Of a DNA stretch of 39,116 nucleotides, positions 18,160 to 27,268 are shown in pieces. The position numbers were made by a program, and so were the translations under genes. The first letter of the stretch is position 1. Every line of letters starts with the position of its first letter. The notes under the pieces are model-generated. The model was given only the letters and a program-made list of their open reading frames with translations. It made no database searches and was not told the origin of the DNA. The stretch comes from Bacillota bacterium (lineage in GTDB: Bacteria; Bacillota; Bacilli; Alicyclobacillales; SLC66). The DNA lies in NCBI GenBank assembly GCA_021846165.1, contig JAJZCL010000005.1, positions 1-39,116 on the forward strand, given 5' to 3'.

Positions 18160-19140
18160 TTACAACTGAATCAGTGCGCCGCCCCAGATGAGTCCTGCGC
18201 CAAAAGCGACGAGCAGGAGCGTGTCGCCTTTTTTGATCCTGCCGGATTTTAGATTGGCGTCGATGGCGATCGGTATGGTCGCTGAGGAGTTGTTGCCGAT
18301 GTATTTGATGTTGCTGATCACTTTCTCTTCTGGAACGCGCATGCTTTTGGCCACGGCGTCAATGATCCGCTGATTGGCCTGGTGAGGGATCAGGAAGCTA
18401 ACCTGATCGATCGTATAACCAGTTTTGGCGAGGACCTCACGCGCCGTTTCTGACATCACACTAACCGCCAACTTGAAAATCTTCGGACCATCCATGTACA
18501 TGGTTGTTTTCTGGTCTTTGCCCGGCTTGATCGGGTCGCGACTGCCGCCGCTCGGAATCAGCAGGCTTTGCACATACTCCCCATTGGCATGGGTGGTGGC
18601 GAAAATGATGCCTTTCTGCTCTTCGCTCGTACTCCTGGAAACGACGACTGCGCCAGCGCCGTCAGCAAAGAGGATGCAGGTTGAACGGTCGGTGTAGTCT
18701 GTAAAACGCGTGAGCGAATCGGCGCCGATGACCAGGATGTGTTCGTGCGTGCCCGCGCGGATGAATTGATCAGCCGTGTGCAAGGCCGTAATGAATCCGG
18801 CGCAGGTGGCATGAATGTCCATGACGCTTGCCTGCAGGAGTTGCAAACGGTGTTGGACGATAACCGCGACGGGGGGAAATAAGTAATCGGGCGTTTCCGT
18901 GGCGACGATGATCATGCCGATCTCGGCGGGATTGATTCCTGCGCTTGCGATTGCCAATTTAGCCGCTTCATACGCAAAGTCAGAGGTCGCTTGATCGGGC
19001 GAGGCCATACGGCGTTCCGTGATGCCGGTGCGTGATGTGATCCAGGCGTCGGACGTTTCGACGATCTTTTCGAGATCGAAATTCGTGATCCGATTCTGTG
19101 GAAGGTTGGAACCGATTCCGCTAATGACTGAGTGATACAA
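18160..19140 (-). CDS. fabH: Beta-ketoacyl-ACP synthase III
   Basis: Condenses acyl-CoA with malonyl-ACP to start fatty-acid synthesis. 326 aa. Catalytic Cys in DIHATCAGFITAL, His in LIPHQANQRII, Asn in YIGNNSSATIPIA; N-terminal GIGSNLPQNRITNFDLEKIVETSDAWITSRTGI. Branched-chain primers are expected in Bacilli but specificity is not readable. TTG start with AGGAGG nine nt upstream. Divergent from the diguanylate cyclase gene; a TATAAT lies upstream on the minus strand near 19185. It stands alone, without the fabF usually next to it. Confidence 0.96.
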   Translation of the reverse strand: MYHSVISGIGSNLPQNRITNFDLEKIVETSDAWITSRTGITERRMASPDQATSDFAYEAAKLAIASAGINPAEIGMIIVATETPDYLFPPVAVIVQHRLQLLQASVMDIHATCAGFITALHTADQFIRAGTHEHILVIGADSLTRFTDYTDRSTCILFADGAGAVVVSRSTSEEQKGIIFATTHANGEYVQSLLIPSGGSRDPIKPGKDQKTTMYMDGPKIFKLAVSVMSETAREVLAKTGYTIDQVSFLIPHQANQRIIDAVAKSMRVPEEKVISNIKYIGNNSSATIPIAIDANLKSGRIKKGDTLLLVAFGAGLIWGGALIQL

Positions 19141-19237
19141 AAATGCACACCTCCTGAGGACGAACGATACTTGCCCCCATTATAATATATAATCAGGTCA
19201 TAATAGTAGGCTGTATTCATCGACACGTCAGATCGGG

Positions 19238-19243
19238 TATAAT
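19238..19243 (+). promoter_or_regulatory. -10 box of the first diguanylate cyclase gene
   Basis: TATAAT 75 bp before the ATG at 19318; the -35 (TATTCA or ATTCAT) is poor, which may mean an activator or another sigma factor is needed. Confidence 0.4.
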
Positions 19244-19317
19244 TAATCAAGGGTGTGTGTCTGACTGATGTGCAATCAAGCAAGAATGATGGTGACTAAA
19301 CGAGGGATGCGATTGGC

Positions 19318-20826
19318 ATGAACGATCAGTCTAAGCGAGGGGAACCGCAATGGCAACAACGCCTGCTGAACTGGGTGCGGTTGTTGCAATCGGCGGATAC
19401 GTTACAAGAGATCGAAGAGCAATTTATTGCCAGAACGCCATGGCGCGTGGTGGCGATTTACAAAATTGATGAACAGAAGAATTTGATTCATGCCAATTCC
19501 CTCAAGGGTTATGAGCAACTGGGAGTGGTTCCGTCTGGGTATCCGCTTTTGCCGGAAAATAATCTGATCTCCTCAGTCTTTCTGCGCGGCGAAACCGTTG
19601 TCATTGACAAAGATTGGGAACAGCATGGTCACTGCTATGGCGAACTTTTTTGCAGGGTTTGGCATGAACTCAAGCTCGAAAAAGCCGCCGCAGTACCGTT
19701 GATTCACAGCGGTGTCACGGTAGGTGGAATGCTGGTCGGTGGGGATGAGGGAGACGATTTTGCTGCCGTTGCGCTGCAGTCGTTGGAATTGATTGCGCCC
19801 ATGCTCGCTTTTCTGATTGTCAAGCAAGACATGTTGGAGACGCTTGAGAGTGAGAACCGTGCCTTCCGCTGGATTCAGGAAATGTCGCAAATTCTGCTGT
19901 TTGTCAGGGACGAAGAGGAACTGTGGCGACAGTTTCGCGACATGCTGATGCAGTTGGGGCACATTAACGGCGGGGTATACGCGCAATGCGTTGACGGTGT
20001 GTGGCAAGTGGAGGATGTGTTTGGACCGATCGCAAGTTATAAGGAGCGTTTGAATGTCGACTTTCCCAAGTGGTTACTGGAGCGGGTAACGACAAATTGG
20101 CAAGATAACCCGTACATATGGTCAAACTCAGGGGTGCGCATTTTGCCTTCATATGTCATCGACGAACCGAAGAACGGCCAAGGACTTCTTGCCATTATTG
20201 GCAGTGATCGAGAGCTTTTCGCTGCACTCTCTATCTACTCCGTAGTGACGGATCCATTGCTGAAACGATTGTTACCCACATTGATCCAATCCTTTACCCT
20301 CGCTTTCCGTTTGATTCGCCAGCGCAAGCTGTTGGCGCGACTGAGTACGCATGATGCGCTGACCGGGGCGTGGAATCGACGCGGCCTTGAAACGCACTTT
20401 GAACAACTGTCGGCAAAACCGGTCTGCGAACCGATGGTGATGATCCTGCTGGATCTTGACTACTTTAAGGAGTTGAACGATCGCGAGGGTCATGACCGCG
20501 GGGATGAGGCGCTGATCGAAATATCGCGTTATTTTCTCGCGAATTTTAAACAAAACGATGTTGTGGCAAGACTTGGCGGGGATGAATTCGTGCTGTTGTT
20601 GCACAAGCGAACATGGACAAAAGAAACGGCAGACTCGTTACTGAACCTGATTCACGGGGCTCCTTTAAAAAAATATCGACTCAGTATGACCTTGGGCGTC
20701 GTCGAGTTCCCTACGGAAGGCAAGGACTTCAGTGCCTGTTATCGTTTGGCGGACGAACGCCTGTACATCGGAAAACGCAACGGTAAAAGCGCGATTTCAG
20801 CGCCAAGTGGCTTGATCGCATTATAG
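19318..20826 (+). CDS. Diguanylate cyclase with GAF-like and second sensor domain
   Basis: Soluble GGDEF protein, 502 aa, predicted to make c-di-GMP from two GTP. Order: GAF-like domain at about 10-175 (TPWRVVAIYKIDEQKNLIHANSLKGYEQ, AAAVPLIHSGVTVGGMLVGG); a second domain from about 180 (FRWIQEMSQILLFVRDEEELWRQFRDMLMQL); GGDEF domain from about 335 (STHDALTGAWNRRGLE, LLDLDYFKELNDREGHDRGDEAL, VARLGGDEFVLLL). The active-site GGDEF is intact. The inhibitory I-site five residues before it reads KQND instead of RxxD, so feedback inhibition may be weak. The second domain is shared with the GGDEF protein at 27.4 kb. No membrane segment seen. Confidence 0.93.
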   Translation: MNDQSKRGEPQWQQRLLNWVRLLQSADTLQEIEEQFIARTPWRVVAIYKIDEQKNLIHANSLKGYEQLGVVPSGYPLLPENNLISSVFLRGETVVIDKDWEQHGHCYGELFCRVWHELKLEKAAAVPLIHSGVTVGGMLVGGDEGDDFAAVALQSLELIAPMLAFLIVKQDMLETLESENRAFRWIQEMSQILLFVRDEEELWRQFRDMLMQLGHINGGVYAQCVDGVWQVEDVFGPIASYKERLNVDFPKWLLERVTTNWQDNPYIWSNSGVRILPSYVIDEPKNGQGLLAIIGSDRELFAALSIYSVVTDPLLKRLLPTLIQSFTLAFRLIRQRKLLARLSTHDALTGAWNRRGLETHFEQLSAKPVCEPMVMILLDLDYFKELNDREGHDRGDEALIEISRYFLANFKQNDVVARLGGDEFVLLLHKRTWTKETADSLLNLIHGAPLKKYRLSMTLGVVEFPTEGKDFSACYRLADERLYIGKRNGKSAISAPSGLIAL

Positions 20827-20851
20827 AAAAAACGGGAGTGGATGAGAACCT

Positions 20852-21346
20852 GTGGAAACATCGAAACGGGATGCGATATTAAAAATTTTGCACCAGAATG
20901 GCCGCTTGTCGACAGAGACCATCGCGACGATGGTCGGCGAGAGTACGGAAGCGGTCAAGCAAGCGATCAAGGAAATGGAAGACGAGCGCATTATCCTTCG
21001 CTACTCGGCCACGATTAATTGGGAAAGGGTAAAAACAGAACGGGTGACAGCCGTGATCGACGTCAAGGTGACGCCGCAGCGTGAGGTCGGTTTCGATGCG
21101 ATCGCGGAGCGCGTGTATCGGTTTGCGGAGGTCAAATCCGTGACTTTAATGTCTGGCGCGTTTGACCTGCAAGTGGTGGTGGAAGGTGACGACATTCGTG
21201 AGATCGCCCGATTTGTTTCAGAGCGACTCTCAACGATTGAACACGTGATCTCGACAACCACTCATTTCCTCTTAAAAACCTATAAATCGGATGGCGTGAT
21301 TTTTGATGACAATGAGCATGACCGTCGCCTGGTGGTGACGCCATGA
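20852..21346 (+). CDS. Lrp/AsnC family regulator
   Basis: 164-aa transcription factor. N-terminal winged helix-turn-helix (RDAILKILHQNGRLSTETIATMVGESTEAVKQAIKEMEDERIILRYSATINWERV) and C-terminal RAM/AsnC effector domain (RVTAVIDVKVTPQREVGFDAIAERVYRFAEVKSVTLMSGAFDLQVVVEG). GTG start. ATGA overlap with the aminotransferase gene, the same pair as B. subtilis yugG-yugH (alaR-alaT), so it probably regulates its partner in response to an amino acid. Confidence 0.93.
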   Translation: METSKRDAILKILHQNGRLSTETIATMVGESTEAVKQAIKEMEDERIILRYSATINWERVKTERVTAVIDVKVTPQREVGFDAIAERVYRFAEVKSVTLMSGAFDLQVVVEGDDIREIARFVSERLSTIEHVISTTTHFLLKTYKSDGVIFDDNEHDRRLVVTP

Positions 21347-22521
21347 GCGGTATTTCCGAGCGTTTATCCAAAACCGTAAGGGGACTCCCACCTTCCGGTA
21401 TTCGGCGTTTTTTTGATTTGGCGAATCAGATGCAGGATGTCATCTCCCTCGGCGTCGGTGAACCGGACTTTGTCACGCCTTGGCACGTGCGGGAAGCCAG
21501 CGTCTATGCGCTTGAACGCGGGTACACATCGTATACGGCGAATTCGGGGATGTTGGAATTGCGCCGAGAAATCAGCCGGTATTTGCAGAAGTTTGATCTG
21601 GATTACGACCCCGAAACGGAAATTCTCGTCACCGTCGGGGGCAGTGAAGCGATCGACCTGGCGCTGCGCACACTGTTGGAACCGGGGGACGAGGTGCTGA
21701 TTCCTGAGCCAACCTATGTTTCTTATAAGCCATGCACGGTGCTGGCGGGCGGAGTGCCCATCGACGTGCCTACTGTCGGTAAGGATGACTTCAGGTTGAC
21801 CGTTAATAACTTGGTGCCCCGGATCGGCCACCGCACAAAGGCACTGATTATGTCGTTTCCGAACAACCCCACAGGCGCCGTGATGGGGGAGGACGATGTG
21901 CGCGGAATTGCAAAACTGGCGAATGAGCGCGACTTTTTTGTCGTGAGCGACGAGATCTACGCAGAACTGAGTTATGCCGGCCGTCATCACAGTATTGCGG
22001 CGCAACCGGGAATGAAGGAGCGCACGGTGCTGATCAGCGGTTTTTCCAAGGCGTACGCCATGACCGGATGGCGTGTTGGGTATGTGGCGGGGCCGCGGGA
22101 TGTGATGCAAGAACTCTTGAAAATCCACCAGTACACCATCCTCTGCGCCCCGATTATGGGGCAAATGGCGGCCTTGGAGGCGCTGCAAAACGGAGCTGCG
22201 GAACGCGACCGCATGGTAGAAAGTTACAACCAGCGCAGGCGCCTGATTGTGGGTGGTCTGCGGCGAATCGGACTGGAGTGTCATGAGCCGAACGGAGCCT
22301 TTTACGCATTTCCCTCCATTCAAGCAACGGGTTTGAATTCTGAGGAGTTTGCCGAAGGGCTTTTGAAGGAAGGGCGAGTCGCCGTGGTGCCGGGACGTGT
22401 GTTTGGCGGGTCGGGTGAGGGGTATATTCGCGCATCTTATGCCACTTCTGTCGAACAGATTGAGCGGGCGCTGGAACGCATCGATCGGTTTGTCAACGCG
22501 CGGATGTTGCAAAGGGTCTAG
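21343..22521 (+). CDS. PLP-dependent aminotransferase, class I/II (YugH/AlaT-like)
   Basis: 392-aa fold-type I aminotransferase. Motifs: ISLGVGEPDFVTPWHV, SYTANSGMLELRREIS, SFPNNPTGAVM, the Asp of VVSDEIYAEL, the PLP lysine in SGFSKAYAMTGWRVGYVAG, and the C-terminal carboxylate-binding Arg in GYIRASYATS. Closest by memory to B. subtilis YugH/AlaT, an alanine transaminase; aspartate or aromatic substrates cannot be excluded. Coupled to the Lrp regulator. Ends one base before the convergent stop of the Pit transporter gene, with no terminator between. Confidence 0.93.
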   Translation: MSGISERLSKTVRGLPPSGIRRFFDLANQMQDVISLGVGEPDFVTPWHVREASVYALERGYTSYTANSGMLELRREISRYLQKFDLDYDPETEILVTVGGSEAIDLALRTLLEPGDEVLIPEPTYVSYKPCTVLAGGVPIDVPTVGKDDFRLTVNNLVPRIGHRTKALIMSFPNNPTGAVMGEDDVRGIAKLANERDFFVVSDEIYAELSYAGRHHSIAAQPGMKERTVLISGFSKAYAMTGWRVGYVAGPRDVMQELLKIHQYTILCAPIMGQMAALEALQNGAAERDRMVESYNQRRRLIVGGLRRIGLECHEPNGAFYAFPSIQATGLNSEEFAEGLLKEGRVAVVPGRVFGGSGEGYIRASYATSVEQIERALERIDRFVNARMLQRV

Positions 22522-22522
22522 G

Positions 22523-23488
22523 CTATTTTGCAAATGGGAGCATGGCAACAACGATGCCTAGCAGGATCGAGACAGGCAAAGTGAGGATCCAGGCGGTATA
22601 CAGGCGTGTGACCTTGGCGCGGTTCAAATGGTGGTGGCGCAAGTCGTGGCCGACACCGATCAGGGCGCTGTCGATGGTTTGTGTGGTGCTGACCGGGCCG
22701 CCTAACAGCGCGGCGCCCATTACGACCAGTACGGACGTGAATTGAATGGTGGCGACGTGTTTTGGTTTGAGTTCGTAAAAGGCGTGGCTGATCGTTTGTG
22801 CGATGCGCCCGCCGCCCAACAGTGCGCCAATCAGCCAGACAAAGGTAGAGCCAAGCACGAGTCCCGGCGTGATGCGGAATCCGGGCGTGATGCGTTCGAT
22901 CACGAGCAGCGTGGCGGCGAGACCGATCGCTTTTTCTGCGTCGTTCGCTCCATAGGCCATTCCTTGCAGAAATGACAAAACGTAAGACAGTGGGATCCAG
23001 AATCGATCCCACTTCGATTGTAAGGTTTGCCGAATGCGTCGCTCGATTTTGTAAAGGAATTCTCCTGCGAGGAATCCGAGTGTCACGGAGATGACGATGG
23101 CGAGCAGGGTCATCCAAAGCCCATGCCAGCGGATGGAGTGAAGTCCGAGCCGGTACCCGCCCACGCCAATCAATCCGCCGACAAGGGCGAGCGAGGTACT
23201 GGTGGGGACGCGCGCCAACCAACTGAACACGAGGGTCAGCAGCGTCGCCATCAAAGCCAGATTCAAAACGGAAATATCGCCAGATTGCAAGTGAATGATG
23301 TTGTTGCCGATGGTGTCGGCCACCCTTGCGCCAAAGACAAATGGCCCGACGATCATGCCGACAAGCAGCAGCGCAAACGTCAGACGCCACTTGTTACCGG
23401 CGTGTTCCACCAGTCCCATGAGATTGCCGCCGTCGTTCCATCCCGATATGCCTTGAAAGATCAACAATAAAACAAACGCAAGTGCCAT
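22523..23488 (-). CDS. pit: Pit-family inorganic phosphate transporter
   Basis: Membrane phosphate:cation symporter, about 321 aa, some ten hydrophobic segments. The two family repeats are visible: GWNDGGNLMG near the N-terminus and GMAYGANDAEKAIGLAA in the middle (consensus GANDxxNxxG), plus GARVADTIGNNII and GGPVSTTQTIDSALIGVG (family: PxSTTH). Start ATG 23488 or TTG 23491 after AAAGGAA. It begins 22 bp after the ClC gene and is probably co-transcribed with it. No PhoU/DUF47 partner nearby, unlike many Pit genes. Confidence 0.92.
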   Translation of the reverse strand: MALAFVLLLIFQGISGWNDGGNLMGLVEHAGNKWRLTFALLLVGMIVGPFVFGARVADTIGNNIIHLQSGDISVLNLALMATLLTLVFSWLARVPTSTSLALVGGLIGVGGYRLGLHSIRWHGLWMTLLAIVISVTLGFLAGEFLYKIERRIRQTLQSKWDRFWIPLSYVLSFLQGMAYGANDAEKAIGLAATLLVIERITPGFRITPGLVLGSTFVWLIGALLGGGRIAQTISHAFYELKPKHVATIQFTSVLVVMGAALLGGPVSTTQTIDSALIGVGHDLRHHHLNRAKVTRLYTAWILTLPVSILLGIVVAMLPFAK

Positions 23489-23509
23489 CAACGCCCAATT
23501 CCTTTTGTT

Positions 23510-25210
23510 TTAAAATTGATACGCATGCACAATGTCAGAACTGCCGATGACACCTTTTGCCACGTCGTTGCCATCTACGACAAGCAGGTACGTGGTGTTT
23601 AGGTCGTTCATCATAGTAGTGGCTTCGCTGAGTGTGGCTTCCTCGTGAATGTGGCCGATTTTGTCGGGAAGAAGCGTCAAAAGCATCGTTTCGCCGAAGC
23701 CGAGTTGGATACCCTCCAGGATCTGCGATCTGGCCACGCTCCCCAGGATATTGCCCCGACTGTCATTCACGTTGGCAAACCACTCGGGCGTTTTGGCGAT
23801 GACTTTGAGCGCTTCGCGGAGAGTCAGTTCGCCGTTGATGGTAAGTCGTTCTTTGGGCATGATCTCGTTGACAAGGACAGCGGCAAGTCGATCCGGGTTG
23901 CGCTTACGTAAAATGTCGACACCGCGCCTCTTTAGCTTCATGGTGTAGATGCTTTCGCGCGAAATTCGCACCGAGATGGCAGTCGCGATCACGGATGCCA
24001 GCATCAAAGGCAAAATCAGTTGGTAGTTGCCCGTCATTTCGAACAACATCACCATGGCGGTGATCGGCGCGTGTGCGGAGCCTGCGAACACCGCCGCCAT
24101 GCCGACAGCGGCAAAGACGCCGTCGCTGACCGGCAAGTGTGGAAATATCATTTTCAAGATCAATCCATAGGCGCCGCCGAGCATAGATCCCATAAACAAA
24201 CCCGGCGCGAACACGCCGCCAGAACCACCCGCCGCGAGTGTCAGGGAGGTCATGAACAGCTTCAGGAACAACAGGGCAATCAGCAGACCTAGTGCAAGGT
24301 GGTTGGTTAGCGCGTGTTCCACAGTTGGATAGCCGACGCCGAATAACTGTGGGAAAAAGTAACCGATGACGCCAAGGCCGATGCCACCCACGGCGGGTTT
24401 GAGCCACTCAGGAATTTTTTTCAAGCGATCAAAAAAGTCTTCAAAGACGAATAACACCCTGATGTAGAAGAAACCGTACAACCCGCCCATGATCCCTAAA
24501 ATAGCAAACAATAGAAGAATCACCACTGTTGTAGTGACCGTGTAGTGGGGTAGCGGGAAGGACGCAAAATTGCCGAAGTATACCCGCCCGATTGCCGCTG
24601 AAATGACGGAGGAAATCACAATCGCGCTTACGTTGGCGAGTTCAAAACTGCCAAGAACGATTTCAAACGCAAACAGAGCCCCGCCAATGGGGGCGTTAAA
24701 GGTGGCGGCGATTCCGGCGGCGGCACCACAGGCCACTAGGGTCTTGATCGTGCGTTCACTGACGTGAAGCAGTTGCCCCAGCGTGGATCCCCATGCGGAG
24801 CCAATCTGAACGATGGGGCCTTCGCGACCGACCGATCCGCCGGAACCGAGCGTAATGGCGGAGGCGAGCGCCTTGACAATGACGATACGCGGGCGAATGA
24901 GGCCTTTATTCTGCGTAATCGCGACCATGACCTCAGGCACCCCGTGTCCTTTTGCCTCGCGCGCAAAAAAATAGACAATCGGTCCTACGATCAGTCCGCC
25001 GATAATAGGCACAAAAAAAGACCGGATTCCGTGAAAGGAAGCCAGTTGCGCTTGCGTCTGATGAAAAAATAAGTAGGTAAATTTTGTGATCATCCAGCGG
25101 AACGCCACCGCGCCGTACCCGCCGCCGATGCCAATGATCACTGCGTAAATTAACAAGGTGATTTGTTCCGAGAGAACACGATTCAGTGCGCGGTTCACAG
25201 ATGAGAGCAT
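23510..25210 (-). CDS. ClC-family chloride channel/antiporter with CBS pair
   Basis: About 566 aa. ClC membrane domain (residues 1-430) with the anion-filter signatures GSGGSVGREGPIVQ (gating Glu present), GGSGGVFAPGLFMGS and FAGSAHAPITAMVMLFEMTGNY, then a tandem CBS domain at the C-terminus (VNEIMPKERLTINGELTLREALKVI; VDGNDVAKGVIGSSDIV) that usually binds adenine nucleotides. The GREGP filter points to chloride rather than the fluoride-specific branch. ATG 25210 with GGAGG upstream is preferred over the ORF-track start at 25270, which lies in the leader hairpin. In an acidophile such a protein could balance charge during proton stress (inference). Confidence 0.94.
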   Translation of the reverse strand: MLSSVNRALNRVLSEQITLLIYAVIIGIGGGYGAVAFRWMITKFTYLFFHQTQAQLASFHGIRSFFVPIIGGLIVGPIVYFFAREAKGHGVPEVMVAITQNKGLIRPRIVIVKALASAITLGSGGSVGREGPIVQIGSAWGSTLGQLLHVSERTIKTLVACGAAAGIAATFNAPIGGALFAFEIVLGSFELANVSAIVISSVISAAIGRVYFGNFASFPLPHYTVTTTVVILLLFAILGIMGGLYGFFYIRVLFVFEDFFDRLKKIPEWLKPAVGGIGLGVIGYFFPQLFGVGYPTVEHALTNHLALGLLIALLFLKLFMTSLTLAAGGSGGVFAPGLFMGSMLGGAYGLILKMIFPHLPVSDGVFAAVGMAAVFAGSAHAPITAMVMLFEMTGNYQLILPLMLASVIATAISVRISRESIYTMKLKRRGVDILRKRNPDRLAAVLVNEIMPKERLTINGELTLREALKVIAKTPEWFANVNDSRGNILGSVARSQILEGIQLGFGETMLLTLLPDKIGHIHEEATLSEATTMMNDLNTTYLLVVDGNDVAKGVIGSSDIVHAYQF

Positions 25211-25232
25211 GATACAAAAACCTCCAACAAAA

Positions 25233-25260
25233 CATGGCCGCAAGAAAGACGGCGGCCATG
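25233..25260 (-). promoter_or_regulatory. GC-rich leader hairpin of the ClC-pit operon
   Basis: Perfect 9-bp inverted repeat CATGGCCGC - N10 - GCGGCCATG just upstream of the ribosome binding site. On the minus-strand RNA the stem is followed by UUUUGUU, so it resembles a weak terminator (attenuator) or a 5' stabiliser. Confidence 0.6.
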
Positions 25261-25293
25261 ACTTAATCAATTAGCATACCCACTATAAGTCTT

Positions 25294-25323
25294 TATATAA
25301 AAGTATCATTTGCAGCCCGTCAA
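25294..25323 (-). promoter_or_regulatory. Promoter of the ClC-pit operon
   Basis: Minus strand TTGACG (25323-25318), 18-bp spacer, TATATA (25299-25294), with TATAGT slightly downstream as an alternative -10. Confidence 0.5.
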
Positions 25324-25389
25324 ATCAACCCAGGCAACTGGAACTAGGGTCAAGCTGCCGACGGGTTGGCAGGTGTCAGCGGGGCAGCG

Positions 25390-25962
25390 TCAATAGTAGG
25401 TTTTGGCGTTTTCCTCGTCGATCACGATTTGCAGGATCTCGCGAAAGCGTTGCGAGTGTACCACTTCCCGTTCGCGTAGGAAAATTAGTCCGTCTTGCAA
25501 GTCTCGATCATCGGTGATGTCGATCAGGTGCTGGTAAACGGCTCGCGCTTTCTCCTCCGCATCAATGTCCTCGTAAAGATTGGCGATGGGGTCGCCTTTA
25601 GCGGCAATGTACTTGGCACTGAACGGCACGCCGTTGCCGTCGACGTAAAACAGGTCATGACCGTGGTCGACGTAGTGGGCGCCGAGTCCGTGCGCGGTCA
25701 TTTCATCCGCTGTCGCGTTGTGCAGAAGGTGGTGTACCATCGAGGCGATGATCTCAAGGTGCGCGAGTTCCTCTGTCGCAATATCTGTGAGCGTGGCGAT
25801 GGCATGGCGGTTTTTCATGCCGTAACGCTGGTTCATGTAGCGCAATGCGGCGGCCAACTCTCCATCGGGGCCGCCGTATTGGGTGATCAGGAATTTGGCC
25901 ATGCGGATATCCTTTTTGCCAACGCGCACCGGGTACTGTAGCCTTTTTTCATAAAACCACAC
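25390..25962 (-). CDS. cotJC: Spore coat manganese catalase CotJC
   Basis: 190-aa ferritin-like manganese catalase of the CotJC type, a spore coat component. Collinear with B. subtilis CotJC: MWFYEKRLQYPVRV, LITQYGGPDGELAAALRYMNQRY, LTDIATEELAHLEIIASMVHHL (metal Glu and His), KGDPIANLYEDIDAEEKARAVYQHLID, and REREVVHSQRFRE (second Glu/His metal set). ATG start after GGGGGGAGA. The sequence upstream has CATACGCT, like a SigE -10, without a clear -35. It lies 8 kb from cotJA-cotJB, its usual operon partners, and 83 bp after the radical SAM gene on the same strand. Confidence 0.95.
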   Translation of the reverse strand: MWFYEKRLQYPVRVGKKDIRMAKFLITQYGGPDGELAAALRYMNQRYGMKNRHAIATLTDIATEELAHLEIIASMVHHLLHNATADEMTAHGLGAHYVDHGHDLFYVDGNGVPFSAKYIAAKGDPIANLYEDIDAEEKARAVYQHLIDITDDRDLQDGLIFLREREVVHSQRFREILQIVIDEENAKTYY

Positions 25963-26045
25963 ATGAATCTCCCCCCGCTTAGGCTTTCGCCTACAGCGTA
26001 TGCGGTGGTTCGCGTGGCGGTGAGTAATTGAGTGTTTCTAATATG

Positions 26046-27182
26046 TTATCCCTTAAAGCGATAGGCGCACGCCGGGTCTTCTGCCAGCGGATCACCGCTA
26101 TGCGCATAAGCGCGAGCCCTTGACCCCCCGCACAGATCCTTCATATCGCAGTCGCCGCAATGCCCAGTGAACTCTGCATTGCGAATCTGCCGCAACACTG
26201 GATTTTCGCGGTAGATGGTGGCTAAACTGGTGTTGCGGATACTGCCAAGCGGCAACGGTAAAAAGCCAGCCGGGTAAACCGTTCCGTCGTAAGAAACGAA
26301 AACGATGCCCTTGCCGTCGCGGGTTTGGCTGGTCTGAGCCTTGGGCGCGGCGTCAGTGGAGCCAAGTCGTTCAATAAGTTCGCCCGCGAGGGTTTTGTAA
26401 AGGGGGCCAAGGTGGTAGGTAGTAGCCACCCGTTCAGGGTCGACGTGGGTGTTGAGTCCGTCGCGCTCGCGCCATTTAACGATGCGTCGGAAAAATGGTC
26501 CTTCCACCGTGCGAACGGTGAGATCGTAGGCAGATGCGTCGTACAAAAAGTGCGAAACGTCCTCGCATTCAACGGGATTCAGTTCGCGGCTGTTTTGTCC
26601 CCGTCCGACGTGAACGAGGAAAAACACCTCCCACGTTGCGACGCCGATGTCCTTTAGGATCTCTGCGATCGCCGGCAATTCGTGAACGTTGTCGCGCATG
26701 ATCGCCGTGTTGACCTGAATGTGGAAACCCAGTTCCACCAGTTGGCGCATGGCTTGAAGGGTCTGTTCGAAGTGATTCGGTACGCCGCGGATCGCTTCGT
26801 GGGTTTCCGCCTTTGCACCGTCAAGACTGATCGACACCATCCGCACGCCGTGGGACTTCATTGCCTGCATGCGTTCCACCGTAAGATTGGGGGTGACGCT
26901 CGGCGACATGGCGACCGGGAGATCGAGGCTGCGCGCGTAGGCGACCAGTTCCATCGCGTCTTTGCGCATCAGCACGTCGCCGCCAGTCAGGATCAGCACT
27001 GGATATGGCTTGCCAAATTCGGTCAACGAATGAATGAACGCTTTGCCTTCGTCTGTGGAGAGTTCCCCCGGAAGCGGGTCTGCCATCGCTTCAGCCCGGC
27101 AGTGGGCGCAACTAAGCAAGCAGGAACGCGTTGTTTCCCAAAACGCAAGGATGGGACGTTCGTGATAGTTAAGGTTTCGCAT
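26046..27182 (-). CDS. Radical SAM/SPASM-like protein
   Basis: 378-aa radical SAM enzyme. Cluster motif CLLSCAHC (CxxxCxxC) near residue 25 in ILAFWETTRSCLLSCAHCRAEA, GGDVLMR (GGE-like SAM contact), and SISLDGAKAETHEAIRG. The C-terminal Cys-rich part CGDCDMKDLCGGSRARAYAHSGD...DPACAY carries an auxiliary Fe-S cluster of SPASM/Twitch type. It resembles the heme-maturation (AhbD/NirJ) and Bacillus BA_1875-like (TIGR04053) group by memory; the substrate is unknown. ATG 27182 with AAGGAAAGAAG upstream, not the ORF-track start at 27227. No ribosomally made peptide precursor gene seen next to it. Confidence 0.85.
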   Translation of the reverse strand: MRNLNYHERPILAFWETTRSCLLSCAHCRAEAMADPLPGELSTDEGKAFIHSLTEFGKPYPVLILTGGDVLMRKDAMELVAYARSLDLPVAMSPSVTPNLTVERMQAMKSHGVRMVSISLDGAKAETHEAIRGVPNHFEQTLQAMRQLVELGFHIQVNTAIMRDNVHELPAIAEILKDIGVATWEVFFLVHVGRGQNSRELNPVECEDVSHFLYDASAYDLTVRTVEGPFFRRIVKWRERDGLNTHVDPERVATTYHLGPLYKTLAGELIERLGSTDAAPKAQTSQTRDGKGIVFVSYDGTVYPAGFLPLPLGSIRNTSLATIYRENPVLRQIRNAEFTGHCGDCDMKDLCGGSRARAYAHSGDPLAEDPACAYRFKG

Positions 27183-27268
27183 AAGCTTAAACTTCTTTCC
27201 TTTGAGTGATAAGGTGAATGACCACACTTAAGTAAAACAGGTGCAATAGCAAGAATAAAGGGTGGAGA

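Noticed and set aside
21364-22551. 395-aa minus-strand ORF antisense to the aminotransferase gene
   Set aside because: Codon-bias shadow; composition rich in His, Arg and Gln with no domain.
25211-25389. Fluoride riboswitch before the ClC gene
   Set aside because: No crcB motif, and the channel has the GREGP chloride-type filter.
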